NCBI RefSeq assembly: GCF_006494655.1
Contig: NZ_VHIM01000009.1
Span: 62,001 to 126,000, forward strand
Direction: 5' to 3'
DNA: 64,000 nucleotides
From: Arthrobacter agilis
GTDB taxonomy: Bacteria; Actinomycetota; Actinomycetes; Actinomycetales; Micrococcaceae
The notes beneath the pieces were generated by a model. The model ran no database searches. It worked only from the letters and a program-made list of their open reading frames with translations, and was not told the DNA's origin. The position numbers and the translations under genes were made by a program. This document shows, one piece after another, positions 8,719-17,650 of the stretch; position 1 is the first letter of the stretch; each line of letters begins with the position of its first letter.

Positions 8719-9633
8719 ATGGCGAAGCACGAGCCGATGGTCGAGGCGTCCGGCACCGCGAAGCACGACCCGACGGCGGCCCTGCTGGCGCTGCTCGACC
8801 TCAGCCCGGCCGAGGGCGCGCAGACCGACGAGGAGATCTTCGTCGGCGCCTCCGCGAGGCAGCCGGGCCGCCGGGTGTTCGGCGGACAGGTCCTCGCGCA
8901 GTCCCTGGTGGCCGCGATGCGCACCGTCGAGCCTTCCCGTGACGTCCACTCCATGCACGGCTATTTCCTGCGGGCGGGCGACGCCGAGAAGCCGATCACG
9001 TTCGGCGTCCAGCGACTCCGTGACGGGCGGTCCTTCTCCGCGCGACGGACGCATGCCTATCAGGACGGCGTCCCGATCCTCTCGATGATCGCCTCCTTCC
9101 AGGAGCCGGATGACGGGATCACCCACCAGGACACCATGCCGGCCGACGTCCCGGAGCCGGAAAGCCTGCCGTCGACGGCCGAGCTCCTGGGCAACCTGGA
9201 TCACCCGGTGGCCCGCGCGTGGGCCTTCGAGCGCCCCTTCGACATCCGGCACATCGACGCTCCCCTCTATTTGAGCAACGAGGGATCGACCGAACCGCGC
9301 AACGCCGTCTGGATGCGCAGCCTCGGCCCGATGCCGGATGACCCCGACCTCCACCGCGCAGCACTGGCCTATGCGAGTGACTACACGCTGCTCGAATCCA
9401 TCCTCAGACCCCACGGGCTCAGCTGGACCCGGCCCGGCATGAGCGTGGCCAGCCTCGATCACGCCATGTGGTGGCACCGCCCCGTGCGGGTGGACGACTG
9501 GCTGCTCTACGTCCAGAGCTCTCCGAGTGCGTCGGGAGCCCGCGGCCTTGCGGCCGGCCGTATCTACGACCGCAGCGGTCACCTCGTGGCGAGCGTCGCC
9601 CAGGAGGGCATGATCAGGATCCCCTCGGCCTGA
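8719..9633 (+). CDS. tesB: Acyl-CoA thioesterase II
   Basis: Double-hotdog thioesterase of 304 residues that releases free fatty acids from acyl-CoA. The N-terminal hotdog has RRVFGGQVLAQSLVAA and HSMHGYFLRAGD, and the second has MSVASLDHAMWWHRPVRVDDWLLY, whose Asp is the expected catalytic residue, with a conserved Gln near the end (ASVAQEGMIRI). The ATG at 8719 has GAGGAG about 10 nt upstream; an in-frame start at 8638 would add 27 residues without family support. Terminates at a long hairpin shared with convergent ettA. Confidence 0.95.
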   Translation: MAKHEPMVEASGTAKHDPTAALLALLDLSPAEGAQTDEEIFVGASARQPGRRVFGGQVLAQSLVAAMRTVEPSRDVHSMHGYFLRAGDAEKPITFGVQRLRDGRSFSARRTHAYQDGVPILSMIASFQEPDDGITHQDTMPADVPEPESLPSTAELLGNLDHPVARAWAFERPFDIRHIDAPLYLSNEGSTEPRNAVWMRSLGPMPDDPDLHRAALAYASDYTLLESILRPHGLSWTRPGMSVASLDHAMWWHRPVRVDDWLLYVQSSPSASGARGLAAGRIYDRSGHLVASVAQEGMIRIPSA

Positions 9634-9703
9634 TCCCGCGGCTCGTCCGTCGACGCGCGGGCATCGCTGCATGGAACGAACCGGCGGTCCGCGCCGCTCG
9701 GAA

Positions 9704-9743
9704 CGAACGAGGGGACGTGGCAGAAGCCACGTCCCCTCGTTCG
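9704..9743. terminator. Bidirectional terminator between tesB and ettA
   Basis: A perfect 18-bp inverted repeat (left arm 9704-9721, right arm 9726-9743) around an AGAA loop, between two convergent genes. There is no U-tract on either side, so it may act as a U-less hairpin or need Rho. Confidence 0.8.
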
Positions 9744-9819
9744 GTGCCGGCGGCGTCGTCCGGCGCCCTGGCTGGAGCAGGCCTCCCCCCGCTCTCGTGG
9801 CGGAAGGCCTGCTGCGCTG

Positions 9820-11502
9820 TCAGTCGCGCGTGAGCCGTCGGTGGGTGACACGGTGCGGCTTCGCAGCATCCGGGCCCAACCGTTCCACCTTGTTCTGCTC
9901 GTACGCGTCGAAGTTGCCCTCGAACCAATACCAGTTGTCGGGGTCGTCCTCCGTGCCCTCGTAGGACAGGATGTGCGTCGCCACCCGGTCGAGGAACCAC
10001 CGGTCGTGCGAGACGACGACGGCGCAGCCGGGGAATTCCAGCAGGGCGTTCTCGAGACTGGACAGAGTCTCGACGTCGAGGTCGTTGGTGGGCTCGTCGA
10101 GGAGCAGCAGGTTGCCGCCCTGCTTCAGTGTCATCGCGAGGTTCAGCCGGTTGCGCTCTCCGCCGGAGAGCACGCCGGCCTTCTTCTGCTGATCAGGGCC
10201 CTTGAAACCGAACGCCGAGACATAGGCGCGCGACGGCATCTCGACCTGGCCCACCTGGATGAAGTCGAGGCCGTCGGAGACGACCTCCCAGAGCGACTTG
10301 TTCGGGTCGATGCCCCCGCGGGACTGGTCGACGTAGGAGATCTTCACCGAATCGCCGATCCGGAGCTCTCCGCCGTCGAGCTCCTCGAGACCCACGATCG
10401 TCTTGAAGAGCGTGGTCTTGCCGACGCCGTTGGGGCCGATGACGCCCACGATGCCGTTCCTCGGAAGCGAGAACGACAGTCCGTTGATGAGGACGCGGTC
10501 GTCGTAGCCCTTCTTCAGGTTGTGCGCCTCGATAACCTGACTTCCGAGGCGCGGGCCCATCGGAATCTGGATCTCCTCGAAGTCGAGCTTCCTGGTGCGA
10601 TCGGCCTCGGCAGCCATCTCCTCGTACCGGTTGAGCCTGGCCTTGGACTTGGTCTGGCGTCCCTTGGCGTTCGAGCGGACCCACTCGAGTTCCTCGGACA
10701 GACGCTTCGAGAGCTTCTGGTCCTTCTTGCCCTGGACCTCGAGGCGTGCGCGCTTCTTCTCGAGGTAGGTCGAGTAGTTCCCCTCGTAGGGGTACAGGTG
10801 CCCGCGGTCGACCTCGGCGATCCATTCCGCGACGTGGTCGAGGAAGTACCGGTCGTGGGTGACGGCGAGGACGGCGCCGGCGTAGGAGGAGAGGTGCTGC
10901 TCGAGCCAGAGCACGCTCTCGGCGTCCAGGTGGTTGGTCGGTTCGTCCAGCAGGAGGAGGTCCGGCTTCTGGAGCAGCAGCTTGCAGAGCGCGACACGGC
11001 GGCGCTCGCCACCGGAGAGTACCGTGACGTCGGCATCCGGCGGCGGGCAGCGAAGAGCGTCCATGGCCTGCTCGAGCTGGGAATCGAGGTCCCAGGCGTC
11101 GGCGGCGTCGATGGCCTCCTGCAGCTTGCCCATCTCGTCGAGGAGGGTGTCGTAGTCCGCGTCGGGGTTCGCCATCTCCTCCGAGATCTCGTTGAAGCGC
11201 TGGATCTTTCCGAAGATCTCACCGACGCCCTCCTGCACATTGCCCAGGACGGTCTTCTCCTCGTTCAGAGGCGGCTCCTGCAGCAGGATCCCCACCGTGT
11301 ACCCGGGGCTCAGGCGGGCTTCACCGTTCGAGGGGGTGTCGAGCCCTGCCATGATCTTCAGGATGGTGGACTTACCCGCACCATTCGGACCGACGACGCC
11401 GATCTTCGCACCGGGGAAGAACGACATGCTGACGTCGTCGAGGATAACTTTGTCGCCAACAGCCTTGCGGGCCTTGGTCATTGTGTAGATAAATTCCGCC
11501 AT
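9820..11502 (-). CDS. ettA: Energy-dependent translational throttle protein EttA (ABC-F)
   Basis: ABC-F ATPase that binds the ribosomal E site and gates entry into the elongation cycle in response to ATP/ADP. Two nucleotide-binding domains are intact: Walker A GPNGAGKST and signature LSGGERRR in the first; GPNGVGKTT and LSGGERNR in the second, each with LLLLDEPTNHLD or LLLLDEPTNDLD. The charged linker (KKRARLEVQGKKDQKLSKR) matches the P-site tRNA interaction motif. Length of 560 is typical. The start is ATG at 11502 (MAEFIYTMTKARKA), the family N-terminus; another ATG lies 6 nt upstream. TAGCCT lies 7 nt before the ATG and no Shine-Dalgarno is seen. ssb lies upstream on the same strand. Confidence 0.97.
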   Translation of the reverse strand: MAEFIYTMTKARKAVGDKVILDDVSMSFFPGAKIGVVGPNGAGKSTILKIMAGLDTPSNGEARLSPGYTVGILLQEPPLNEEKTVLGNVQEGVGEIFGKIQRFNEISEEMANPDADYDTLLDEMGKLQEAIDAADAWDLDSQLEQAMDALRCPPPDADVTVLSGGERRRVALCKLLLQKPDLLLLDEPTNHLDAESVLWLEQHLSSYAGAVLAVTHDRYFLDHVAEWIAEVDRGHLYPYEGNYSTYLEKKRARLEVQGKKDQKLSKRLSEELEWVRSNAKGRQTKSKARLNRYEEMAAEADRTRKLDFEEIQIPMGPRLGSQVIEAHNLKKGYDDRVLINGLSFSLPRNGIVGVIGPNGVGKTTLFKTIVGLEELDGGELRIGDSVKISYVDQSRGGIDPNKSLWEVVSDGLDFIQVGQVEMPSRAYVSAFGFKGPDQQKKAGVLSGGERNRLNLAMTLKQGGNLLLLDEPTNDLDVETLSSLENALLEFPGCAVVVSHDRWFLDRVATHILSYEGTEDDPDNWYWFEGNFDAYEQNKVERLGPDAAKPHRVTHRRLTRD

Positions 11503-11509
11503 GACCATA

Positions 11510-11515
11510 AGGCTA
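11510..11515 (-). promoter_or_regulatory. -10 element of a probable leaderless ettA promoter
   Basis: On the reverse strand TAGCCT ends 7 nt before the ettA ATG at 11502, with no ribosome-binding site between. This suggests a leaderless transcript, although the further upstream ATG at 11508 complicates the geometry. Confidence 0.45.
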
Positions 11516-11748
11516 GTGGGTGCCCGCCCTGAACTCACACTCGGCCGGGCGGGCTCCCGCCTGGCTGTCTTGACCACGTAGCCCGGGCGACGCCCCCGAG
11601 ACGAGGTCCTGGCCGGTCGCCGATGGTTCCTGGCGCGCCGCGCCCGGTCCTGCACCCAAGCCGCACACGATCGCCGGTCCTCCTGACCCGAAAGATCGCC
11701 GCATCCCGAGTCCTCACACGGCATCGCGCCGGCCGCGGCAGTGACGCG

Positions 11749-12357
11749 TCAGAACGGCACGCGCTCCTCGTCGAAGACCTCCTCGTCCGAGCTGTCCGCC
11801 TGCTCGCCGTCGTCGTGCCCGTCAGCCTCTGCTCCTTCAGCTCGCTCCGCCTCCGGTGACTGCCCGGTTTCGTACACCTCCCCGGTCGCCAGGTCCACGC
11901 CGTCGGGTACGCCGCCGTCGACCGTGCTTTCCGCTGCGAATCCAGCACCGCCCTGCTGGTCCAGCGCGGGCGCTCCCTGCGACGCCTCGGAACGGCCCAC
12001 CGTGGTCCGCTTGAAGTTGGCGGTTCCCCACATGAGATCGTGGCCCGCGGTCTCGGCGTCGATCTCCACCGACGTCCCGGTCCTGCCGTCGGAGTTGATC
12101 CAGGGCCTCACCTTCAGCCGCCCGGTGACGATGACCCGGTCACCCTTCCTGATGCTCGCTCCCGCGTTGGTGGCCAGTTGGCGGAACATGGAGACGGAGT
12201 ACCAGTTCGTGTGGCCGTCGACCCACGAATTCGACTCACGGTCGAAGCGACGCTCCGTGGAGCACATGCGGAACCCGGTGATGGGCAGGCCGCTCTGCGC
12301 GAGGGTCAGGCGAACCTCGGTGGCAACGTAGCCCCGTACGGTGATGATGTCGGTCAT
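11749..12357 (-). CDS. ssb: Single-stranded DNA-binding protein (second, SsbB-type paralogue)
   Basis: OB-fold protein of 202 residues: residues 1-115 form the SSB domain (MTDIITVRGYVATEVRL, then RKGDRVIVTGRLKVRPW). A long acidic, low-complexity tail follows (EAERAEGAEADGHDDGEQ). It ends in EERVPF, a variant of the protein-interaction tip DDDIPF of housekeeping SSB. Location upstream of ettA rather than between rpsF and rpsR indicates the paralogue comparable to mycobacterial SsbB. The ATG at 12357 has GGAAGGA upstream. A role in recombination or stress is inferred from the paralogues. Confidence 0.9.
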   Translation of the reverse strand: MTDIITVRGYVATEVRLTLAQSGLPITGFRMCSTERRFDRESNSWVDGHTNWYSVSMFRQLATNAGASIRKGDRVIVTGRLKVRPWINSDGRTGTSVEIDAETAGHDLMWGTANFKRTTVGRSEASQGAPALDQQGGAGFAAESTVDGGVPDGVDLATGEVYETGQSPEAERAEGAEADGHDDGEQADSSDEEVFDEERVPF

Positions 12358-12524
12358 GATCAGTCCTTCCGTTGGCCTCGTGGGCGGCGGTGTGTGCCGG
12401 CCCGGAACAAGTCTCGATCGGCCGACGGGCTCCTGTGGCACCGTGGCCGCCTATGTGGACAACCACGTGTGGAGTACCTGAGATCTGACCGGTGGCAAAG
12501 GATTTCATCGCTCGGCGCTGGTGG

Positions 12525-12554
12525 TTGAGCCCGGCGCCTGGTGCTTCCTAGCGT
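12525..12554 (+). promoter_or_regulatory. Promoter (-35 TTGAGC, -10 TAGCGT) of the 12561 gene
   Basis: TTGAGC (12525-12530), an 18-bp spacer and TAGCGT (12549-12554), ending 6 nt before the ATG at 12561. This is the best-formed promoter among the leaderless candidates in the window. Confidence 0.55.
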
Positions 12555-12560
12555 GATGGC

Positions 12561-13004
12561 ATGGACACTGCATCTCAGACCCACCCGATCGGCACCGGGC
12601 GCACGATCATCAGGACCCTTGCCGAGCTGGGCCGGATCCTGCAGCACCACGACTCCGTCTACCTTCGCTACTCCCGCGGGTACGAGGCGGACCGCGATTC
12701 GACGAGCAGGGACGGCGAAAGCGGTCTTGTGCTCCCGGGCCTCTCCGTCAATCCCCTGACCCCCGAGGACTGGTGGACGCGGCCGCTCGAGGACTGGCTC
12801 GCGCGGCAGATCTGCCAGTATCGCCACGTGGCCGAGGAGGAGGACCGGTGCGCCTGGATCCTGACAGGCACCACCGTCGGCAGGGGACCCGACTGCGAAC
12901 CCCTCCTGGTGGACGTCACGCCGCTCGGCACACTTCACGAAGGCCTGCTGCAGGAGGCGGTGCGGATCTATGGCGAGAGGTTCGAGGCGGGCAAGCGGCC
13001 CTGA
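12561..13004 (+). CDS. Conserved actinobacterial hypothetical protein (DUF6098-like)
   Basis: The 147-residue soluble protein contains the stretches VYLRYSRGYEADRDSTSRD, ESGLVLPGLSVNPLTPEDWW and GRGPDCEPLLVDVTPLG. These resemble, as far as I remember it, a small actinobacterial family labelled DUF6098; this could not be checked. No signal peptide, membrane span or catalytic motif is evident. The gene is a single transcription unit with its own promoter 6 nt upstream of the ATG and a strong hairpin terminator 19 nt after the stop. Function unknown. Confidence 0.72.
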   Translation: MDTASQTHPIGTGRTIIRTLAELGRILQHHDSVYLRYSRGYEADRDSTSRDGESGLVLPGLSVNPLTPEDWWTRPLEDWLARQICQYRHVAEEEDRCAWILTGTTVGRGPDCEPLLVDVTPLGTLHEGLLQEAVRIYGERFEAGKRP

Positions 13005-13022
13005 TGATGCTCACCGGCGCGA

Positions 13023-13056
13023 CGAAGGGCCGGGCATCTCGATGCCCGGCCCTTCG
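13023..13056. terminator. Terminator hairpin between the 12561 gene and tRNA-Arg
   Basis: Perfect inverted repeat with 16-bp arms (13023-13038 and 13041-13056) and a tiny TC loop. It lies between a plus-strand gene and a minus-strand tRNA, so it can stop transcription from both. No U-tract. Confidence 0.8.
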
Positions 13057-13062
13057 CGTGCG

Positions 13063-13135
13063 TGCCCCCGGCAGGATTCGAACCTGCGACCAGAGGATTA
13101 GAAGGCCCCTGCTCTATCCCCTGAGCTACGGAGGC
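13063..13135 (-). tRNA. tRNA-Arg (anticodon TCT)
   Basis: Reverse-strand cloverleaf: acceptor GCCTCCG pairs with CGGGGGC (one G-T pair), D-arm GTAGCTCAGGGGATAGAGC, anticodon loop CTTCTAA with anticodon TCT (reads AGA), and T-arm GGTTCGAATCC. Discriminator A, no encoded CCA. Confidence 0.94.
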
Positions 13136-13177
13136 AGTGCCTCGAGTTTACTATGGACGGCGATCGTGCTCAGTGGG

Positions 13178-13597
13178 TCAGGACACGTCGTCCGGGAAAC
13201 TCACCCGCAGCTCGAGTCGGTGCTGGCCGTCCGGATCCTGGGAGTACACCGCCTTGCCCGAGATGCCGCGAAGCCCCTCGGTGCCGGACCCGGGGATGAT
13301 GTGGCCGGAACTCGCCGCGTCCGAGCCCTCGGCGACGCCCCAGTGCTGGACCGTCATGGAGCCGGAGCGCTCACCGATCGTGCCGACGAACTGTTCGGAC
13401 GCCACGTAGCCCGCGCCGACGTCGTTCCCGGCCATCAGGAGCTCCGCCGTGCTGTTCCCACTGATCTCGCCCTCGAAGACCTTGGCCGCCCGAACCCGGG
13501 ACAGCTCTCCGGTGCTGCCGGGTTCGGAATACGGTTCTGCGTCCCACGCAGTGATCTCGAACTCACCGCTGTACGTTGTCATGCCTATGTCACTCAT
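13178..13597 (-). CDS. DUF3224 domain-containing protein
   Basis: The 139-residue protein fits the DUF3224 family of small beta-barrel (allene-oxide-cyclase-like) proteins. It has an N-terminal FEITAWDAEPYSE, the strands VFEGEISGNSTAELLMA and GYVASEQFVGTIGERSGSM, and the conserved GHIIPGSGTEGLRGISG loop. No catalytic function is established for the family. ATG at 13597; an alternative in-frame ATG is five codons downstream. It stands alone between tRNA-Arg and the mptB gene on the same strand. Confidence 0.88.
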   Translation of the reverse strand: MSDIGMTTYSGEFEITAWDAEPYSEPGSTGELSRVRAAKVFEGEISGNSTAELLMAGNDVGAGYVASEQFVGTIGERSGSMTVQHWGVAEGSDAASSGHIIPGSGTEGLRGISGKAVYSQDPDGQHRLELRVSFPDDVS

Positions 13598-13690
13598 TGA
13601 CCCAGTATCGTCGCTCTGCGCCGGTCCCGCATGCCGAATGCCGGCTGAGGACGGCCCGTCAGCGGCTGCAGCGCGGTCCGGCAGCGGGCG

Positions 13691-15259
13691 TCAGTGCAGC
13701 TGTCCGGGGGCCAGGGGGCTGTAGCGACGCCGGAAAAGGACCTTCGTGCTGCGGTCCAGGAAGACGAGGTACAGCGCGAAGGCGAGAGCCGCGACGGCCG
13801 CGAGCTGACGTGCCACCGCAAGGCTCAGATCGAAGTAGGGGAAGATGTCCAGCTGGTCGCTGATCGCGTAGACCATGAAGAACGCCACCGTGACATAGAG
13901 GAACTTGACCTGCCAGTCGTCCCGGATGCCCGTGACGGCGAACAGCGGTATCAGCCAGACCACGTACCAGGACTGGATCATCGGCGCGAGCAGGACGATC
14001 GAGGCGAAGGCGATGGCGAGGCGGCGCACGAGATGGCTGTGATCCCCCCGGAAGACCTGGATCGCGATGATGACGAGCGAGGCCACGCGTGCGAGCGTGT
14101 GGAACGCGTTGGCGAGGCCCCAGCCGTTGAGCTCGAGGGCGTCACCGAGGCTCGCGATGACCATCCCGATGAAGCCGATCGGCGCGTACCAGATCCAGAC
14201 GCTGCCGGGCGTGCTGAGGGCGCCGACCCAGCCGAAGCCGAACGTATTGACGAGACCCATGATCCACAGGATGCCCAGGCTCAACCCTGCCGTCATGAAC
14301 CAGTAGAGGAACTTGCGCGGCCAGGACGCGTTCCGGCCGGCCCACATGAGACCCACGAACGGAAGGAAGATCAGCGTGATCGGCTTGATACCGACCGAGA
14401 GGGTGATGAGCAGGATGCCGAGGACCGGCCGCTTCGTCGCTGTCAGGTAGAGGCCGGCCAGCGCGAGGCCGATCATCAGCGAGTCGTTGTGGATGGCCGC
14501 CACGAAATTGATGAGGAACAGCGGGTTCGCGGCCGTCAGCCAGAGAGCCCGCGTGCCGTTGATCGAGTGCAGCTCCGCCAGTTTGGGAACGAAGTAAACG
14601 CACAGGGCCACGCCGATCAACGCGATGACCCTGAAGAGGATGATCGAGGTGTCGGGGTGGCCGCCCGTGATCCGGACGACCCCCTCCTCGATCCACAGGA
14701 AGACGGGACCGTACGGCGTCGGGCTCTGTGCCCACAGGTCGTCGGCCCCGATTTGGAGGTAATTGGAGATCTGGGAGTAGCCGTCCACGTAGGGATTGAG
14801 CTTAGCCACCATGACCTGGCCCTGCGCGATGTAGGCGAAGACGTCCCTGCTGAACAGCGGGAGTGCCGCCGCGAGCGGGACAGTCCAGGCGATGATGGCC
14901 TTCAGGACGAAGGGCCGGCTCTCGTCGGACCACCCGTTCAGACGCTGGCCGAGGCGCAGCCACGCACGGATGAGCAGCATCCCGCCCAACGCAAGGAGCA
15001 ACACGGACAGGATGGCGCCGACCGGCTCGAAACGGAGCCAGATGATGATGGGGTTGCGTCTCAGGTCGGCCGATGCCAGCGAGAGCCAGCCGACCCCCAG
15101 TGAGCCCATCCACATCATCAGGGACCCGATGAATCCCTGGATGATCGCGACGTTCGGCCGGTGGGGCCCGGGTTGCTTCTCCACCTGTGTGAGCGGGAGC
15201 TGGGCGGGCATCGGGTGGATCCAATCGTCGTCAGGCAGGAGTCGGCGTCGAACGCCCAT
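13691..15259 (-). CDS. mptB: Polyprenol-phosphomannose-dependent alpha-1,6-mannosyltransferase (MptB-like, GT-C fold)
   Basis: Integral membrane glycosyltransferase with around a dozen hydrophobic helices. The first periplasmic loop carries FSRDVFAYIAQGQVMVAKLNPY, with the GT-C acidic catalytic residue, and the sequence PTPYGPVFLWIEEGV is characteristic of the MptA/MptB group. These enzymes extend the mannan core of lipoglycans (lipomannan-like molecules) using decaprenyl-phosphomannose, outside the membrane. About 522 residues with the ATG at 15259; an ATG at 15211 is an alternative and neither has a strong Shine-Dalgarno. Upstream in-frame sequence lacks family character. Substrate assignment is by family. 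Confidence 0.85.
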   Translation of the reverse strand: MGVRRRLLPDDDWIHPMPAQLPLTQVEKQPGPHRPNVAIIQGFIGSLMMWMGSLGVGWLSLASADLRRNPIIIWLRFEPVGAILSVLLLALGGMLLIRAWLRLGQRLNGWSDESRPFVLKAIIAWTVPLAAALPLFSRDVFAYIAQGQVMVAKLNPYVDGYSQISNYLQIGADDLWAQSPTPYGPVFLWIEEGVVRITGGHPDTSIILFRVIALIGVALCVYFVPKLAELHSINGTRALWLTAANPLFLINFVAAIHNDSLMIGLALAGLYLTATKRPVLGILLITLSVGIKPITLIFLPFVGLMWAGRNASWPRKFLYWFMTAGLSLGILWIMGLVNTFGFGWVGALSTPGSVWIWYAPIGFIGMVIASLGDALELNGWGLANAFHTLARVASLVIIAIQVFRGDHSHLVRRLAIAFASIVLLAPMIQSWYVVWLIPLFAVTGIRDDWQVKFLYVTVAFFMVYAISDQLDIFPYFDLSLAVARQLAAVAALAFALYLVFLDRSTKVLFRRRYSPLAPGQLH

Positions 15260-15490
15260 ATCCCCGGGCCGGTTGGCTGATCGGCGGTCGCCCGGCTCGC
15301 CGCGGAACGGTGCCCGCGCCGGAAGCAGCAGGATGACCCAGATCCCCCGCAGCCCTGAGCGAACTGTACGAATATTAGCATCGGGCGGCGCGGGACGGCG
15401 GGAGGACGTCGTTGCCGCCGGTCGAGTGACACTGCGCCGGGTGGGTCGGGCTGACGGCGCACTCCGCACGGAGGCGCACGCGCCGGACGG

Positions 15491-15496
15491 TACATT
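15491..15496 (+). promoter_or_regulatory. -10 element of a probable leaderless orn promoter
   Basis: TACATT ends exactly 6 nt before the orn ATG (15503). No Shine-Dalgarno is present and no convincing -35 was found. Confidence 0.5.
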
Positions 15497-15502
15497 GGTC
15501 GG

Positions 15503-16105
15503 ATGCCGATATCGAATGAACGCATCGTCTGGATCGACTGCGAGATGACGGGGCTGGACCTCACCCATGACGCCCTGATCGAAGTCGCCGTGCTGGTGAC
15601 CGATGCCGAGCTCAACGTGCTCGGTGAAGGCCTCGACGTCGTCATCAAGCCCTCACCCGAGGCGTTGGGCCAGATGGGTGACTTCGTGCGGGACATGCAT
15701 ACGAAGTCCGGGCTGCTCGACGAGCTCGACGGCGGTATGTCCCTGGCGGATGCCGAGCACCAGGTCCTCGAGTACATCCGCGGCCTGGTCCCGGAACCGC
15801 GCAAGGCCCAGCTGGCCGGCAACTCGGTGGGCACCGACCGCACGTTCCTGGTCCGCGACATGCCCAGCGTCGTCGATCACCTGCACTACCGGATCATCGA
15901 CGTCTCGACGATCAAGGAGCTCGCGCGTCGCTGGTACACGCGTGCCTATTTCCAGGCACCGGCGAAGACCGGTGGGCACCGGGCGCTCGGGGACATCGAG
16001 GATTCCATCCGCGAACTGCAGTACTACCGGGCCGCCGTGTTCGTCCCGGCACCCGGACCCGACTCGGCGACGAGCAAGGAGATAGCCCGGACGGTCACCG
16101 GCTGA
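15503..16105 (+). CDS. orn: Oligoribonuclease
   Basis: DEDDh 3'-5' exoribonuclease that degrades 2-5 nt RNA fragments and pGpG. Motif ExoI WIDCEMTGLD provides Asp and Glu, ExoII is in AGNSVGTDRTFLVRDMP, and ExoIII HRALGDIEDSIREL provides His and Asp. The 200-residue length is typical, with a short C-terminal tail (APGPDSATSKEIARTVTG). A TACATT element sits 6 nt before the ATG. It is divergent from mptB and is followed by tRNA-His. Confidence 0.97.
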   Translation: MPISNERIVWIDCEMTGLDLTHDALIEVAVLVTDAELNVLGEGLDVVIKPSPEALGQMGDFVRDMHTKSGLLDELDGGMSLADAEHQVLEYIRGLVPEPRKAQLAGNSVGTDRTFLVRDMPSVVDHLHYRIIDVSTIKELARRWYTRAYFQAPAKTGGHRALGDIEDSIRELQYYRAAVFVPAPGPDSATSKEIARTVTG

Positions 16106-16238
16106 CGTTCCGCGGGCAGCGGGACGGACGCCTGGGCGCCGCTGTCAGGGGCACCACGAAAAGTGTGTAAACTTGTATCCGCTGCCTTTCGTAGACAGCC
16201 CGGACCGGTACAGCCGCCGGGCCGACAGCGAAGCACAT

Positions 16239-16312
16239 GGTGGGTATAGCTCAGTTGGCAGAGCGCCTGGTTGTGGTCCAGGAGGTCGCGGGTTCAACCC
16301 CCGTTACTCACC
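16239..16312 (+). tRNA. tRNA-His (anticodon GTG)
   Basis: Acceptor GTGGGTA pairs with TACTCAC, preceded by the extra G-1 (16239) opposite C73, the hallmark of tRNA-His. The anticodon stem CCTGG/CCAGG encloses TTGTGGT with anticodon GTG. The T-arm has GGTTCAACCCC. CCA is not encoded. Confidence 0.96.
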
Positions 16313-16472
16313 CTCAGTTGTCAGGATCGGTCCTGACCACGGATGCCGTCCCGGAGATCGTCCGGGGCGGCATCCGCATTTCCGGCCCCAGCACGCCCAC
16401 GCCCACGCCTTCCGCGCCGCAGTCCACGACGGCCTGCTCGCGCGAAGGCCGAGAGCACCGAAGGACCCCACC

Positions 16473-17645
16473 ATGGAACGCACAGTGTTCGACGAGGATC
16501 ACGAGCTCTTCCGCGACGTCGCCCGCGAGTTCAACGAGCGCGCCGTCGCCCCCCACTACGCCGCCTGGGACAGGCAGCACATGATGGACCGCTCCGTCTG
16601 GACCGCCGCGGGCGAGCAGGGCCTGCTCGGACTCGCTGTCCCGGAGGAATTCGGCGGAGCCGGCATGCCGGACTACCGCTTCCGCGCCGTCCTCGACGAG
16701 GAGTTCGCTCGCAGCAACCATCTCTCCGTGGGGCTCGCCTTCCACCTGCACGATGATCTCGTGCTGCCCCACGTGCTCGCGCACGGCTCCGACGACCTGA
16801 AGGAACGCTGGCTTCCTGGCATGGTGTCCGGGGAGATCGTGACCTCGTGCGCCTGGACCGAGCCGGGAGCGGGCAGCGACCTGCGAGGCATCCGTACCAA
16901 GGCCGTGCGCGACGGCGACGACTGGCTCATCAGCGGCCAGAAGGTGTTCATCGGCAACGGGATCAGTGGCGACGCGTCCCTCGTCCTCGCCCGCACGGAC
17001 GGCAGCTCCGGACGCGGCGCCAGTGATGCCTTCTCCCTCTTCATGGTGCGCAGGGGTGAGGGCTACACGCCCGGACGCCAGCTGGACAAGATGGGCTTCC
17101 ACGCCTCGGACACCGCCGAACTGTTCTTCGACAACGTGCGCGTGCCGGGCACCGACCTCGTCGGCGAGGTGGGCCAGGGCCTGCGGTACAGCCTCGAGCA
17201 GATCCCCCAGGGGCGGCTCGGCATTGCAGTGGCGGCAGCGGCACTCGCCCGGGCAACCTACGAGCAGACGGTCAGGTACGTGACGGAGCGCAGCGCCTTC
17301 GGCGAGCGGGTCCTCGACTTCCAGGCGACGCGCCACGTCCTCGCGGATCTCCTGACCGAAGTACAGGTCACGGAGGCGTTCGTCGACCAGGCCGTCCTCG
17401 CCTTCAACGCGGGCGCCCTGACGCCGACGGCGGCCGCACAGGCAAAGCTCTGGGCGAGCGAACGCGCGAAGTCCGTCACCGACCGGTGCCTGCAGCTGCA
17501 CGGCGGGTACGGGTACATCCTCGAGTATCCCGTCTCGCAGGCCTTCCTGGCCGCACGGTTGCTGACCATCTTCGGCGGTACGAGCGAGATCATGCGTGAG
17601 TCCATCGGCCGCTCCATCGCGGACCGCGCCGCACAGAAGAGGTAG
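16473..17645 (+). CDS. Acyl-CoA dehydrogenase (long-chain/isovaleryl type)
   Basis: FAD-dependent desaturation of acyl-CoA at the alpha-beta position; 390 residues with the full three-domain ACAD fold. FAD-binding signature [21 protein letters not shown]-terminal [18 protein letters not shown] and [11 protein letters not shown]. Where short- and medium-chain enzymes have the catalytic Glu in YEGT, this protein has FGGT. The base is therefore expected to be the Glu of helix G in [11 protein letters not shown], as in long-chain and isovaleryl-CoA dehydrogenases (inference). The ATG at 16473 has AAGGA 9 nt upstream. The deformylase gene starts 6 nt after its stop. Confidence 0.93.
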   Translation: MERTVFDEDHELFRDVAREFNERAVAPHYAAWDRQHMMDRSVWTAAGEQGLLGLAVPEEFGGAGMPDYRFRAVLDEEFARSNHLSVGLAFHLHDDLVLPHVLAHGSDDLKERWLPGMVSGEIVTSCAWTEPGAGSDLRGIRTKAVRDGDDWLISGQKVFIGNGISGDASLVLARTDGSSGRGASDAFSLFMVRRGEGYTPGRQLDKMGFHASDTAELFFDNVRVPGTDLVGEVGQGLRYSLEQIPQGRLGIAVAAAALARATYEQTVRYVTERSAFGERVLDFQATRHVLADLLTEVQVTEAFVDQAVLAFNAGALTPTAAAQAKLWASERAKSVTDRCLQLHGGYGYILEYPVSQAFLAARLLTIFGGTSEIMRESIGRSIADRAAQKR

Positions 17646-17650
17646 AGCCC

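Noticed and set aside
9841-11532. 563-codon frame antisense to ettA
   Set aside because: Shadow of ettA with no recognisable domain.
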